From: CAWCKS01 sp963763485
GTDB lineage: Bacteria; Pseudomonadota; Alphaproteobacteria; Rhizobiales; Xanthobacteraceae
Assembly: GCA_963763485.1 (NCBI GenBank)
Contig: CAVXOW010000007.1
Span: 1-64,000, forward strand
DNA length: 64,000 nt
Direction of reading: 5' to 3'
Position 1 is the first letter of the stretch, and each line of letters opens with the position of its first letter. This document shows, piece by piece, positions 37,701-45,240 of this stretch. The translations under genes were made by a program, and so were the position numbers. The notes beneath the pieces were generated by a model. That model ran no database searches. It saw only the letters and a program-made list of their open reading frames with translations, and had not been told where the DNA came from.

Positions 37701-38798
37701 CTACGGCATTGGCGCGAGCAAATCGGGTTGCCCCTTCCGCAAACTCGTATTCCAAAGCTCGCGCGCTCGTTCCAGCGGCGCGATGCCGACATTGGCCCAC
37801 CAGCTCAATTCATTGCCATGCGCGTGTAGCTCGAAATGGTGGTCGCGACACAGCGGCACTGTGAACTCGTCGCTTACTTTGAGGCCCATCGCGTGGGGCT
37901 GCGCAAACTTTAGATGATGCGCATCTGATGGCGTTCGCTGGCATATCAGACACGGCTGCCCGGCGACCAAGGCGAGATGTGCTTTGCTTCGCCGCCGCAA
38001 GGTCTTCGGCAACTGGATGACTGTCGGATCTGGAGACGGTGTCGCGGCGGGGCTGTCCTCAGGCTCCACTGATTGAGGAGCGGTTGAGTCCGGTTCCGCG
38101 AAATAAGCCTCTAGCGCGTCGAGCTTCGCACGGTAGGCAGCTTCCACTGCTTGCGCATCCTGATCCTGTAGTTTGTTCTTGAGTGGCAGTCGGCGGATCG
38201 CCCACAGGGTCAGATCATCCGCACGTTGGACAGTGTCGAGCTCTTCGATGAGTTTTGCGCGAGTTTCCTTTGATGCGGAGACTGAGAGCAATTTGTCGCG
38301 ATGGTGTGCACGGCTGACTGCGACTATTTTGTCCTTATTGGTTGCTCCCGGCTGTTGTTGCGGTTGGATCGGCAGGTCCGGCGCATCCAGATCGTCCTCG
38401 CCGGTGATACCGACCAGGGCAAACAGGGCATAGCGGCGGGCATAGGTGAGGGCCGCCCCCATTCGATGGGGAGCCGCGGTTTCGGTGACCGGGCAGACCG
38501 GCCAATCCGACGACATCCATTCGCCGGACGCGTGAACAAGGGTGGTAGTGAGTTTGATAAGGCCACTGTCCCGGTCGATCGCCGTCGCCTGGACAGTTGC
38601 GATCTCATGCTGACCGAGGCACTTGCGCACGATGTCCAGCCCAGTGGACAGCGGTGCATAGCGGAACGTGCGCTGACCTTCTCGCGGAAAGGGCGATTGG
38701 ATTGTCGCCGTCAGCGATTTCTCGGGATTGGTGATTTCGGATTGGGCTTTGGCAAGCGCTGCTGCAAGAGTCCCAATCTTATTGCTGGAGCGCTGCAT
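37701..38798 (-). CDS. erf: ERF-family ssDNA annealing protein fused to Cys/His HNH-like domain
   Basis: The 365-residue protein begins MQRSSNKIGTLAAALAKAQS and has the ERF core (FRYAPLSTGLDIVRKCLGQH, WPVCPVTETAAPHRMGAALT, YARRYALFALVGITGEDDLD), a phage-type recombinase that anneals single strands. After a helical and Pro-rich linker comes a second domain at about 273-340: CLICQ (Cys283, Cys286), then AHHLKF (His294, His295) and CRDHHFELH (Cys317, His320, His321). That is a zinc HNH arrangement like that of P1 Ref-type RecA-dependent nucleases (DUF968). The fusion joins annealing and probable cleavage in one chain. It overlaps the yqaJ 3' end, so they form an exonuclease-annealase pair. Intact. 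Confidence 0.8.
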   Translation of the reverse strand: MQRSSNKIGTLAAALAKAQSEITNPEKSLTATIQSPFPREGQRTFRYAPLSTGLDIVRKCLGQHEIATVQATAIDRDSGLIKLTTTLVHASGEWMSSDWPVCPVTETAAPHRMGAALTYARRYALFALVGITGEDDLDAPDLPIQPQQQPGATNKDKIVAVSRAHHRDKLLSVSASKETRAKLIEELDTVQRADDLTLWAIRRLPLKNKLQDQDAQAVEAAYRAKLDALEAYFAEPDSTAPQSVEPEDSPAATPSPDPTVIQLPKTLRRRSKAHLALVAGQPCLICQRTPSDAHHLKFAQPHAMGLKVSDEFTVPLCRDHHFELHAHGNELSWWANVGIAPLERARELWNTSLRKGQPDLLAPMP

Positions 38799-39604
38799 CG
38801 CCGGCCTCTTCTTTCAGGAGGTCAAAGCTGACCGCACCCGATTTCAGCGCTTGGCCCGGACGCCGTGGCCTGAGGCCTCCTTGGCGTCCACCGGCATCAA
38901 GGCCTTCAGCTCGGCCTTGGACCGCTCATGGTCGAGTGCTGCCTCTCTGGTATTACGAAACAGGATTGCAAACTCGGCCCAGGCGTTGGATCCACTCATA
39001 TCGACGGTTCGGACCGCCCAACCCTCGGCCTTGGTGGCTCGATATCGAATAGTCGCGGGGTTTCTCCGCTCTGCACGCACCGCCAGAATTTCTTCTCGGC
39101 CGTCAACAGCAGGTGCTGATAGAGCGGGTCGGCATTGAATGGTCATCTCGACCCATTTGCCGCCCCCGTGATGATCGACAGCACCGCGGTCCGTGCATTG
39201 GTCACCCACATGTTGTGCTGTAGCTGGGGCATATGTTTCTCGGCTGCCGCTTCTTCCGAGAAGGTCCAGGGCAGCATGAACTTGGCTTCGAATACCGCGC
39301 CGGTTGCCTCAACCATCCCGTCAATTGTGGCGGCCATGTACCTGATCACGGGGTGAACCCGATAGCGTTGGATCTCCGTGACCACCTGGCCGGTGTTTCG
39401 TTCGTACCAATGGCGATTAAGGGGCTCAGTCGCTGTGCCAAGCTGGACGATCAGATTGTCGGAAAGATCTTCTGAGTTAATCTCGCCTCGCTTCTCGCGC
39501 CAGAGCTGCACGAGAGCCGGCTCGTTTTGACCCATGATAATCCGGGCATCTGAGCCGCCGATAAAAGTGCGGCGAACTAGAGCATGTGCAATGGTTGCAG
39601 GCAT
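38779..39604 (-). pseudogene. YqaJ-type viral recombinase exonuclease, frameshifted
   Basis: The N-terminal 140 residues are continuous: FIGGSDARIIMG, WREKRGEINSEDLSDNLIVQ, LGTATEPLNRHWYERNTG, and the catalytic Asp and Glu-x-Lys in YMAATIDGMVEATGAVFEAK, typical of lambda-exonuclease-like YqaJ. From about 39165 the frame changes several times: GGGKWVEMTI, then DPLYQHLLLTAEKKFWRCVQ, then SGSNAWAEFAILFRNTREAA, and finally KSGAVSFDLLKEEAGDAAL with its stop at 38779. All catalytic residues are upstream of the breaks. The recovered sequence is contiguous, so indels are likely. It would resect double-stranded DNA to supply the ERF protein with single strands. Confidence 0.75.
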
Positions 39605-39640
39605 GACGCGCGTTTCCGTCCCTGTTAAAGTTCAATTCGC

Positions 39641-39695
39641 TGTGACAACAACACATGTGACAATAGCACAAGCAAATGGCTGTGACAAGTGCACA
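39641..39695. promoter_or_regulatory. triple TGTG-N7-CACA operator between yqaJ and XRE gene
   Basis: TGTGACAACAACACA (39641-39655), TGTGACAATAGCACA (39656-39670) and TGTGACAAGTGCACA (39681-39695) share TGTGACAA and a terminal CACA. The first two are head to tail; the third covers codons 2-7 of the XRE gene. This is the expected layout for an XRE repressor controlling itself and the divergent yqaJ-erf operon. Confidence 0.65.
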
Positions 39696-39930
39696 AGTGC
39701 GAATGGCCCGGGCTGCTTTGAATTGGACCGTTCGGGACTTCGCGGAATCGACGGGACTTCATCGGAACACGATTACCAATATTGAAGTCGGACGCTATTC
39801 TGGCGACCCGAAAACCCTCGAGGTCATCGAAACAACTTTGAGAAAGGGCGGCATCGAATTAGTTGACGAGAACGGTGGCGGACCAGGCGTAAGGCTACGG
39901 AAGCCTCCCAAGAATAAGCCCCGAAGCTAA
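39676..39930 (+). CDS. XRE-family HTH transcriptional regulator
   Basis: The 84-residue protein has one Cro/CI-type helix-turn-helix: VRMARAALNWTVRDFAES, TGLHRNTITNIEVGRYSG, followed by KTLEVIETTLRKGGIELVDE and a short basic tail. The second half, a 'create-an-IE' type ELVDENGGG-GVRLR, is typical of compact alphaproteobacterial XRE repressors. It is divergent from the yqaJ-erf pair across three TGTG-N7-CACA sites, so it probably represses both. Start ATG 39676 puts the third site inside the coding start, favouring autoregulation. Confidence 0.85.
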   Translation: MAVTSAQVRMARAALNWTVRDFAESTGLHRNTITNIEVGRYSGDPKTLEVIETTLRKGGIELVDENGGGPGVRLRKPPKNKPRS

Positions 39931-39954
39931 AAGGGCACATTGAAGGTCGGAGCT

Positions 39955-40259
39955 ATGAACATCGCGCCGATCAAATCCCAACTGACTACCGCAAGGTCCT
40001 CAAGGAAATTGAAAGCCTTAATGGCGGCCAAGCGCAACACGCCCGAGGGCGATCGGCTTGATGTTCTTGCCGCGTTGGTCGAGGCTGGGAGCGCAAGCAT
40101 TATCCGTTCGATCTTCCAGTCCCCGCCATCAGCAACCACAAGGACCAGCACGCTGTGCTCGCGGAAATCGACAAACTCTGGGGCTCAATCGGCACACCAG
40201 AGGGTGGTAAGCTCGACATTCTCGTGACGCTGGTCGAGACTTATGAGAGCCGATGCTGA
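39955..40259 (+). pseudogene. HigA-like antitoxin N-terminal region, duplicated and frameshifted
   Basis: The start MNIAPIKSQ, then (after a frame change) DYRKVLKEIESL, and AAKRNTPEGDRLDVLAALVE match the N-terminal region of HigA-type antitoxins. After another frame change WERKHYPFDLPVP follows. A second copy of the same motif follows (LAEIDKLWGSIGTPEGGKLD, ILVTLVETYESRC) to a stop at 40259. No HTH domain and no adjacent HigB-like toxin are visible. It may be a relic or a shortened antitoxin. At least three frame switches are needed. Confidence 0.55.
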
Positions 40260-40469
40260 CCACCGTTGTGAGGTGCTGAGTTGCGAGTAATTTTTAAAAT
40301 TGACTGCCTTCAATTGAAACCGACAACACGCGTCTTGCGCCGCTTGAAGTTCCCAGAGCTTCAGAGTTTAGTTAGGCGTCTTAACCTTCGGGGTTTGGCG
40401 CATGAGAACGATATCGACCAGTCGGTCGAAGAGCGACGCGAGCAAACATTTGCCATCGGTTCTCATCGG

Positions 40470-40810
40470 AGAATCTGAAGTTCGATTTTAAATCTCTCCG
40501 CAAAGAAATTGAGCGAGAGATCAAGCCGAAAGACGCCATTGAACGGAAATACGTCGATGACTTCATTTTGATAGTCTGGGAAATCGCGCGCTTGCGGCGA
40601 TGCAAGGCGAACATCATTAACATGGGCTACCATAATTCCCTGTGCGAACTCGTAGATGATCGTCTGAGAGCTCGTTCTTCTGAAGAGCACAGACTACTGA
40701 CCGATGGTTCGTGGAACCCGATGCACGGCGAGAAGTCCTGGAAATCTTGACCGAGTTCAAACTCGACGAATCTGCGATTGACGCCGAGGCCATCCGTGTA
40801 TCCCCCTCAC
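40470..40810 (+). pseudogene. hypothetical protein fragment, broken
   Basis: The plus strand reads LKFDFKSLRKEIEREIKPKD, AIERKYVDDFILIVWEIARL, RRCKANIINMGYHNSLCELV with no start codon upstream, and after a stop at about 40748 continues in another frame (EVLEILTEFKLDESAIDAEA). The composition and helical pattern look like genuine coding sequence of a conserved hypothetical seen near mobile elements of Bradyrhizobium-like genomes, but I cannot name it. It lacks both ends. Confidence 0.4.
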
Positions 40811-40836
40811 GCGGCGAACGAGAAATGAGTCTTTGA

Positions 40837-40866
40837 TTTAACCTAACTGCTCAACCTTACTGACCG
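40837..40866 (+). repeat. 30-bp motif, right copy
   Basis: TTTAACCTAACTGCTCAACC followed by TTACTGACCG; three mismatches from the copy at 37301-37330. It lies about 200 bases upstream of peptide paralog B. Confidence 0.7.
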
Positions 40867-41037
40867 AACATGCTTGCAGCAGACGTGTGAACGAGTTCAC
40901 ATTTCTGTCTGGCTGAACATGTTAATTTGGAAGCGTTAGGCGGTTGAGCGGAAGAATGTGCAGCATCGCGACGCCCGGTTGCGGGATGGAACGCGCGATG
41001 CCGTGAATGAGCTTGAGGCAGATCGCGAGCTAAGCGC

Positions 41038-41214
41038 ATGTCAGTTGCAGGGACGAATACCGAGGTTTCGGCTAACGACTTGTCTGCGGCGCATATGAAG
41101 CGGAGAGGTAGAGGAAATCTACGAGCAATTGTGTTCTTGGTTGTCGCGGGATTGGCGACGCTGGCCTGGATCGCGTTTTTGACCTGGGTCGCGTTTGCGC
41201 TGCTAGGGTACTAG
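41038..41214 (+). CDS. single-helix membrane peptide, paralog B
   Basis: This short gene gives 58 residues: MSVAGTNTEVSANDLSAAHM, a basic patch (KRRGRGNLR), one membrane helix (AIVFLVVAGLATLAWIAFLT) and WVAFALLGY. It mirrors paralog A at 37495-37665, including the polar head, basic patch, helix and aromatic end. Both have the same 30-bp motif upstream. The reading frame is open with a sensible start and stop. The pair frames the recombination genes. Confidence 0.6.
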   Translation: MSVAGTNTEVSANDLSAAHMKRRGRGNLRAIVFLVVAGLATLAWIAFLTWVAFALLGY

Positions 41215-41337
41215 CGCCCGTCCTGATCCTCCCGGTCGACTCGCGCCCGTGACGAAAACCCGCTCACGGCCTGAGCCGGATGCGGCCAAATCGCCCCATC
41301 TCCCACCTCCTCATGAGACGTGCTATATGCTCACGCC

Positions 41338-41703
41338 ATGAGGCTTGCGGCTTTATTTACCTTGGCTTTGGTCCTTGCGCTTCCTGTCGCGGCAATTGCG
41401 GCTGAGGCTGTGACGAGCGCGACGCCTGGCGCGCCGAGATCGCGGCCGCGCGTGCGCGGGCTGAGGCCCAGCGTACCGAGCTCAAGGCCGAATTCGAACG
41501 CAGAAGGATCGAGCTGCGACTCCATCCGCCGTCGGCCGAGGATCTCGAGCGCGAACGCGCCAGATATGCTTCGGAGCAAGCCAAGCGCGACTCGAGCTTG
41601 CAGAAGGGGGGATATCGTTTCCACTGACAACGGCCTGTTCGTCTTCATCGGTGACCCGGAAGGCGAGCGCACGCCGGCCGATTTCGTACCCCTGTCGAAG
41701 TAA
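41338..41703 (+). CDS. exported coiled-coil protein, probably with two compensating frameshifts
   Basis: The N-terminus is a signal peptide (MRLAALFTLALVLALPVAAI, then AAEA). The C-terminus (DIVSTDNGLFVFIGDPEGER, TPADFVPLSK) is conserved-looking. The middle of the annotated frame is Arg/Ser-rich and unlike a protein. The next frame there reads WRAEIAAARARAEAQRTELK, AEFERRRIELRLHPPSAEDL, ERERARYASEQAKRDSSLQK, a convincing charged coiled coil. So two opposite indels (near 41420 and in a G run near 41610) have probably swapped the frame. The true protein would be a periplasmic coiled-coil protein of about 122 residues, function unknown. Confidence 0.65.
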   Translation: MRLAALFTLALVLALPVAAIAAEAVTSATPGAPRSRPRVRGLRPSVPSSRPNSNAEGSSCDSIRRRPRISSANAPDMLRSKPSATRACRRGDIVSTDNGLFVFIGDPEGERTPADFVPLSK

Positions 41704-41722
41704 CCTTGACCGGTTAGGTTAA
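41701..41722 (-). repeat. partial inverted copy of the island motif
   Basis: The minus strand reads TTAACCTAACCGGTCAAGGT followed by TA, the inverted form of the first 17 bases of the motif at 37301. It overlaps the stop codon of the preceding gene and is itself nearly palindromic (TAACCT ... AAGGTTA), so it might also act as a hairpin. Confidence 0.45.
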
Positions 41723-41813
41723 GCTGCACCTTCGCTTGTCGTCGCATCGATCATCGTTATCACTGTAACGGTCGCGCAAAAGCCGATCGGCAGAACCCCA
41801 ACGTGCCGCGCGG

Positions 41814-42020
41814 TTGTTCGAGTACGCGACCGGGCCGCCGGCTTGGTTCGAAAGTTGGCGGCCCTGCCTGCTCGAAAGGCCAAACGCTGGGCACTGGCGC
41901 TTGAAATTCTGGCTTGTGGCAGCTGTTACCGTGTGTCTTGCTCCGTTGGTCGGGAGTGCGTTCTGGATTGTGCTTGGCGTTGGTCGGCTTTTGAGTATGA
42001 GTTTGCATGTTTCACGATAA
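41814..42020 (+). CDS. possible small membrane protein
   Basis: The 68-residue frame (TTG start) reads FEYATGPPAWFESWRPCLLE and then one strong membrane helix (FWLVAAVTVCLAPLVGSAFW, IVLGVGRLLSMSL). It overlaps the next gene by 14 bases. No ribosome site and no known family; it may be a chance frame, although the helix is convincing. Confidence 0.3.
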   Translation: MFEYATGPPAWFESWRPCLLERPNAGHWRLKFWLVAAVTVCLAPLVGSAFWIVLGVGRLLSMSLHVSR

Positions 42021-42198
42021 ACGTCCGTCCTTCACCATGGTCTGCGAGAACTGCGATCACGTCGGCGTGCAGATTGACCTGGCCGAGAACGCGCCGTCCT
42101 CGACGCCGGTGCTGTGCGCGAAGTGCAAATATCCCCGCGGCACCCTTGGCGACTTGCGCGCGTTGTCGAACTTGGATCGCGAAGCGGTCGAAGGGTAA
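42007..42198 (+). CDS. small zinc-ribbon-like protein
   Basis: The 63-residue protein has two Cys pairs, CENC near residue 13 and CAKC near residue 37, spaced like a zinc ribbon, with no other domain. Such short proteins are frequent in Bradyrhizobium-like genomes. The role is unknown; RNA or protein contacts are possible. Confidence 0.6.
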   Translation: MFHDKRPSFTMVCENCDHVGVQIDLAENAPSSTPVLCAKCKYPRGTLGDLRALSNLDREAVEG

Positions 42199-42266
42199 CG
42201 CCAGACGCGCGGCGATGGCGTTGGCCGTGCCGACGCTTGCCCAGTATTAGTCACGCCGATCGGATC

Positions 42267-42833
42267 ATGCCTGACGCGCTCGTAATTTCTCATCCGGAGG
42301 TCGTGGTCGAGCCCACGCAGCCGGTCCCGTGTTGGCACTTGTCGCCGGTGGGTATCGACCGCATGACCAGATTCGCGTCATCGTCGATCATGGACGGCGT
42401 GACAGCGATATTCACGAGCCCCGAGACGAAGGCGATCGAAGCCGCGCAAGTCCTGGGACAGGTGAGGGGCATCCCGATCACGATCCAGAATGGTCTCGAG
42501 GAAATCGACCGCAGCGCCACCGGCTTTCTTCCTCCATCCGAGTTCGAACGCACCGCTGATGCCTTCTTCGCCGACCCGGAGCGCTCTGTGCGCGGCTGGG
42601 AGCGTGCGGTCGATGCGCAGGCGCGCATCGTGCGGGCGATCGATGGCCTGTTGAAGGCATCGTCCGGCGGCGACCTCGCCATCGTTACCCACGGTGGCGT
42701 CGGCACGCTGTTGCTGTGCAGCTGTCTGCAAACGCCAATAACCCGCAAACTCGACCAACCGTCCCAGGGGCACTACTGGGTGCTCGATATTGCGTCGCGT
42801 AAGCCGCGGCATGGCTGGCGACCGCTCGCTTGA
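42267..42833 (+). CDS. histidine phosphatase (PGM-like) family protein with altered RHG motif
   Basis: The 188-residue protein starts MPDALVISHPEVVVEPTQPV, followed by WHLSPVGIDRMTRFASSS, FTSPETKAIEAAQVLG and IVTHGGVGTLLL. The three-part pattern (RHG-like, SSxxxRxxxTA-like, second His) is that of the histidine phosphatase superfamily, but the usual RHG is ISHPE here, keeping His and losing the preceding Arg. The second His (THGG) is present. The substitution suggests altered chemistry or a binding role. ATG 42267 is preferred; upstream frame is chance. Confidence 0.8.
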   Translation: MPDALVISHPEVVVEPTQPVPCWHLSPVGIDRMTRFASSSIMDGVTAIFTSPETKAIEAAQVLGQVRGIPITIQNGLEEIDRSATGFLPPSEFERTADAFFADPERSVRGWERAVDAQARIVRAIDGLLKASSGGDLAIVTHGGVGTLLLCSCLQTPITRKLDQPSQGHYWVLDIASRKPRHGWRPLA

Positions 42834-43012
42834 GCAACTCTGCTTTGGCCCAATCTCCGGGGCCAGTCCGCGGGGGCTCGGCGGACCTCGGAAACGGTCT
42901 CGTAAGGGGCGCCGCAGAGCCTGGCCGGGCCTCGCGACGTATTAATAACCGGCGCGCCGCCATTCCCGGCGCCCGACTACTCGCCGGGAGCGGCTTGCGC
43001 TAAGTCCATCCC

Positions 43013-43651
43013 ATGGACTTCGCCTTTTCGCCCGCCACCCGCGCCCGCATCACGGCCCAGACGACCGCCTTCGAGCGCCTTGGCCCCGCGCAAGATCCTG
43101 TTGTCCCAGCAAAAAAGCCGGCTGCCGTGGCGATTGCGCTGACCGAGGCCGATGCTCCGTGTTCCGACACCGCCTTCCTGCTAACCAAGCGGGTACCGAC
43201 CTTGCGCGCCCACTCCGGCCAGTGGGCTCTGCCGGGCGGCCGCTGCGATGCCGGCGAGACGGTAATCGATGCCGCCTTGCGGGAGCTTGAGGAGGAACTC
43301 GGGCTCCGCTGCGCGCCGTCCGATGTTCTTGGGCAGCTTGACGAGTACCCGACCCGCTCCGGCTATTTGATCACGCCGGTCGTGGTGTGGGCTGGCGCAG
43401 GTGTGCGGGTGAAAGCCAACCCGGCCGAGGTCGCCTCGGTTCACCGCATTCCTCTTGCCGACATCGTGAAGGAGCACGTGATCAGCTTCGAGCACATTCC
43501 GGAGAGCGACCGCCCGATCGTGCGCATCCTGATCAATGGCGGCCACGTCAATGCGCCGACCGCAGCCTTGCTCTATCAATTTCGTGAGCTATTGTGCGGC
43601 CGGACCACGCGCGTCGCGCATTACGAGCAGCCGGTGTTCGCCTGGCGGTGA
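43013..43651 (+). CDS. Nudix hydrolase, CoA-pyrophosphatase-like
   Basis: The 212-residue protein holds a full Nudix box (GGRCDAGETVIDAALRELEE, then ELGL) and the sequence LTKRVPTLRAHSGQWALPGG, typical of CoA/NADH-type Nudix hydrolases with the HSGQ-W-PGG signature. It continues LDEYPTRSGYLITPVVVWAG and ends FAWR. It would cleave a nucleoside diphosphate-linked substrate. Start ATG 43013. Confidence 0.88.
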   Translation: MDFAFSPATRARITAQTTAFERLGPAQDPVVPAKKPAAVAIALTEADAPCSDTAFLLTKRVPTLRAHSGQWALPGGRCDAGETVIDAALRELEEELGLRCAPSDVLGQLDEYPTRSGYLITPVVVWAGAGVRVKANPAEVASVHRIPLADIVKEHVISFEHIPESDRPIVRILINGGHVNAPTAALLYQFRELLCGRTTRVAHYEQPVFAWR

Positions 43652-43665
43652 TCGTGGTGCGCAGT

Positions 43666-43875
43666 CTATCGCACGAGGTATCGCGTCATTCCCGCACCGA
43701 ACGCGCCAAGCAGCGCAAACATGGCGAGCGGCATTGCGGCTTGGGCGGCCTGTAGAAGCGGGTCGTGGTTGCCGACAAATAGCACGATGAACACGGCAAA
43801 TGCGAGCACGGCACAAAACCAGGCGGCTGCAAAGCCGATCCGGCGCATCCCAGTGACGAGGGTTTCGGGGGTCAT
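43666..43875 (-). CDS. small two-helix membrane protein
   Basis: The 69-residue product (MTPETLVTGMRRIGFAAAWF...) has two predicted membrane helices (FAAAWFCAVLAFAVFIVLFV; AMPLAMFALLGAFGAGMTRY). GATGTGAG lies just before the ATG. An upstream ATG extends it to MSSRDYARQHQ. Unknown function; it converges on the Nudix gene. Confidence 0.6.
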   Translation of the reverse strand: MTPETLVTGMRRIGFAAAWFCAVLAFAVFIVLFVGNHDPLLQAAQAAMPLAMFALLGAFGAGMTRYLVR

Positions 43876-43972
43876 GATCTCACATCCGAGTTGATGTTGG
43901 CGGGCATAGTCTCGGCTCGACATCGCAGACGCGCTGTGACCGAGGTCACCGTTTAATGCGGACCGCCCTGCA

Positions 43973-44010
43973 GGCAAAAAAACCGCCGGCCTTTTATTTG
44001 GCCGGCGGTC
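43973..44010 (-). terminator. rho-independent terminator after the 44073-45125 gene
   Basis: CCGCCGGCC (43982-43990) and GGCCGGCGG (43999-44007) form a 9-bp stem with an 8-base loop; the minus strand then reads a T run (the plus-strand A run at 43974-43981). Confidence 0.85.
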
Positions 44011-44072
44011 TTTCGTCCCCAACACCCCCTTGGATGCCGGCGCGCTTGCGCCCGGCGCCCCGCACAAGCCAA

Positions 44073-45125
44073 TTACCTTCGGACAATTAATCCCTTCGGC
44101 GTGATGACAACCCAGCGCCCGTCCTGATAGCGGATGTCCTGGACGCGGCCGACGCCGGGCAGCGGATCGCCCGGATAGACTTCGTAGTAGCCATTGCGGC
44201 TTGCAACGATCGCGTTGCCGCGGCGGCCGACCGAGGCCAGCACCCAGCCGTCGACAATGGGCGCCTTTTCGGCCGCCTTGTAGTCGGCCTTCAGATCGCC
44301 CTTCGGCTTGACCTCGCTCGCACCGCTTGCGATCGAGCCGGTCGTTTCGGGCTGCGCCGGCAGCTGCGCGACTTGACCCGCGGGCAAACGAGGCGTTGCC
44401 GGCTGTTGCAGCGGTACGATTGCTGCTGTGGTCTGCGGCGCGGCCGGCGTCGGGGCCGCTTGCGCGGGTGCGGAGGATGCGGCGGCAACGCGAATCTTGT
44501 CCTGTACCTCGGCAATCCGCGCGATCCTCAGACTCGCATCGGCCTGCGTTTTCTCCACCGAGTTGATGCGACCGCCAAATCCGTCGACACGCTCGCCGAT
44601 CCTTGCCGAGATCTTTGTCGCATGGTCGACATTGACCTTCATCGCCGCAAGCTGGGTCTCGAGTTGCAGCAGCGCAGCCTTGATCAGGCTGGTCTCGTCG
44701 GCCGTCGCCACGCCCGATGCGCTTCGCTGCAATACGTGAGCGACGCCGAGCGTCGCCAGTGCGCCTGAGATCGAACCGATCGCGGCGGCGATAGCGGCGA
44801 CCGCGACCATGCGCGAGACTTTTCGGCTGGCCCACTTCGCCCGCGTATTGAAGGCGCGGGTCTTGGCCTGCGCAGCGGCGCGATCGGCTTCGTCTCGCGC
44901 CCGCGCCGGCGAGTAGAGCACGATGTTGGCCGGCTTTGAGGTGTCCGGCGAGACGCCACTCGATGCCGCTTCAGTTGGCGTGGGCGACGCCGAGGTGGTC
45001 GGCCCAGCTTGCGGTGTTCCCGTTGATCTCGCCGTCGCGCGGTGCCATCGCGCCTTCGCCTCGACGGCGCGCGCGGAACCCGCCGCGTCAGAAGAATTGG
45101 GATTCGTCTGCTGCTCGCTCATCAT
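44073..45125 (-). CDS. membrane-anchored coiled-coil protein, unknown function
   Basis: The 350-residue protein starts MMSEQQTNPNSSDAAGSARA, has a long disordered basic N-terminus, one membrane helix (VAVAAIAAAIGSISGALATL), a coiled coil (LIKAALLQLETQLAAMKVNV), a Pro/Ala/Gln linker, and a compact C-terminal domain (IVDGWVLASVGRRGNAIVAS, YYEVYPGDPLPGVGRVQDIR, VITPKGLIVRR). The arrangement resembles envelope scaffold proteins with a periplasmic beta domain; I recognise no named family. GGGAGA precedes the double ATG at 45125. A strong terminator follows at 43973-44010. Confidence 0.8.
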   Translation of the reverse strand: MMSEQQTNPNSSDAAGSARAVEAKARWHRATARSTGTPQAGPTTSASPTPTEAASSGVSPDTSKPANIVLYSPARARDEADRAAAQAKTRAFNTRAKWASRKVSRMVAVAAIAAAIGSISGALATLGVAHVLQRSASGVATADETSLIKAALLQLETQLAAMKVNVDHATKISARIGERVDGFGGRINSVEKTQADASLRIARIAEVQDKIRVAAASSAPAQAAPTPAAPQTTAAIVPLQQPATPRLPAGQVAQLPAQPETTGSIASGASEVKPKGDLKADYKAAEKAPIVDGWVLASVGRRGNAIVASRNGYYEVYPGDPLPGVGRVQDIRYQDGRWVVITPKGLIVRR

Positions 45126-45240
45126 TGGTCTCCCAAATGGATTAACCATTTAGTGACCACGATTGCTTACCAATTGGTTACGAATTGCGTGACGCGAGAG
45201 GTCACACAGCGCCAGCGCCGTGCCGCATTCGCTAATCAAG

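Noticed and set aside
36779..41722. Complete prophage around the yqaJ-erf pair
   Set aside because: No integrase, terminase, capsid, tail or lysis genes are visible; only recombination and regulatory genes are present.
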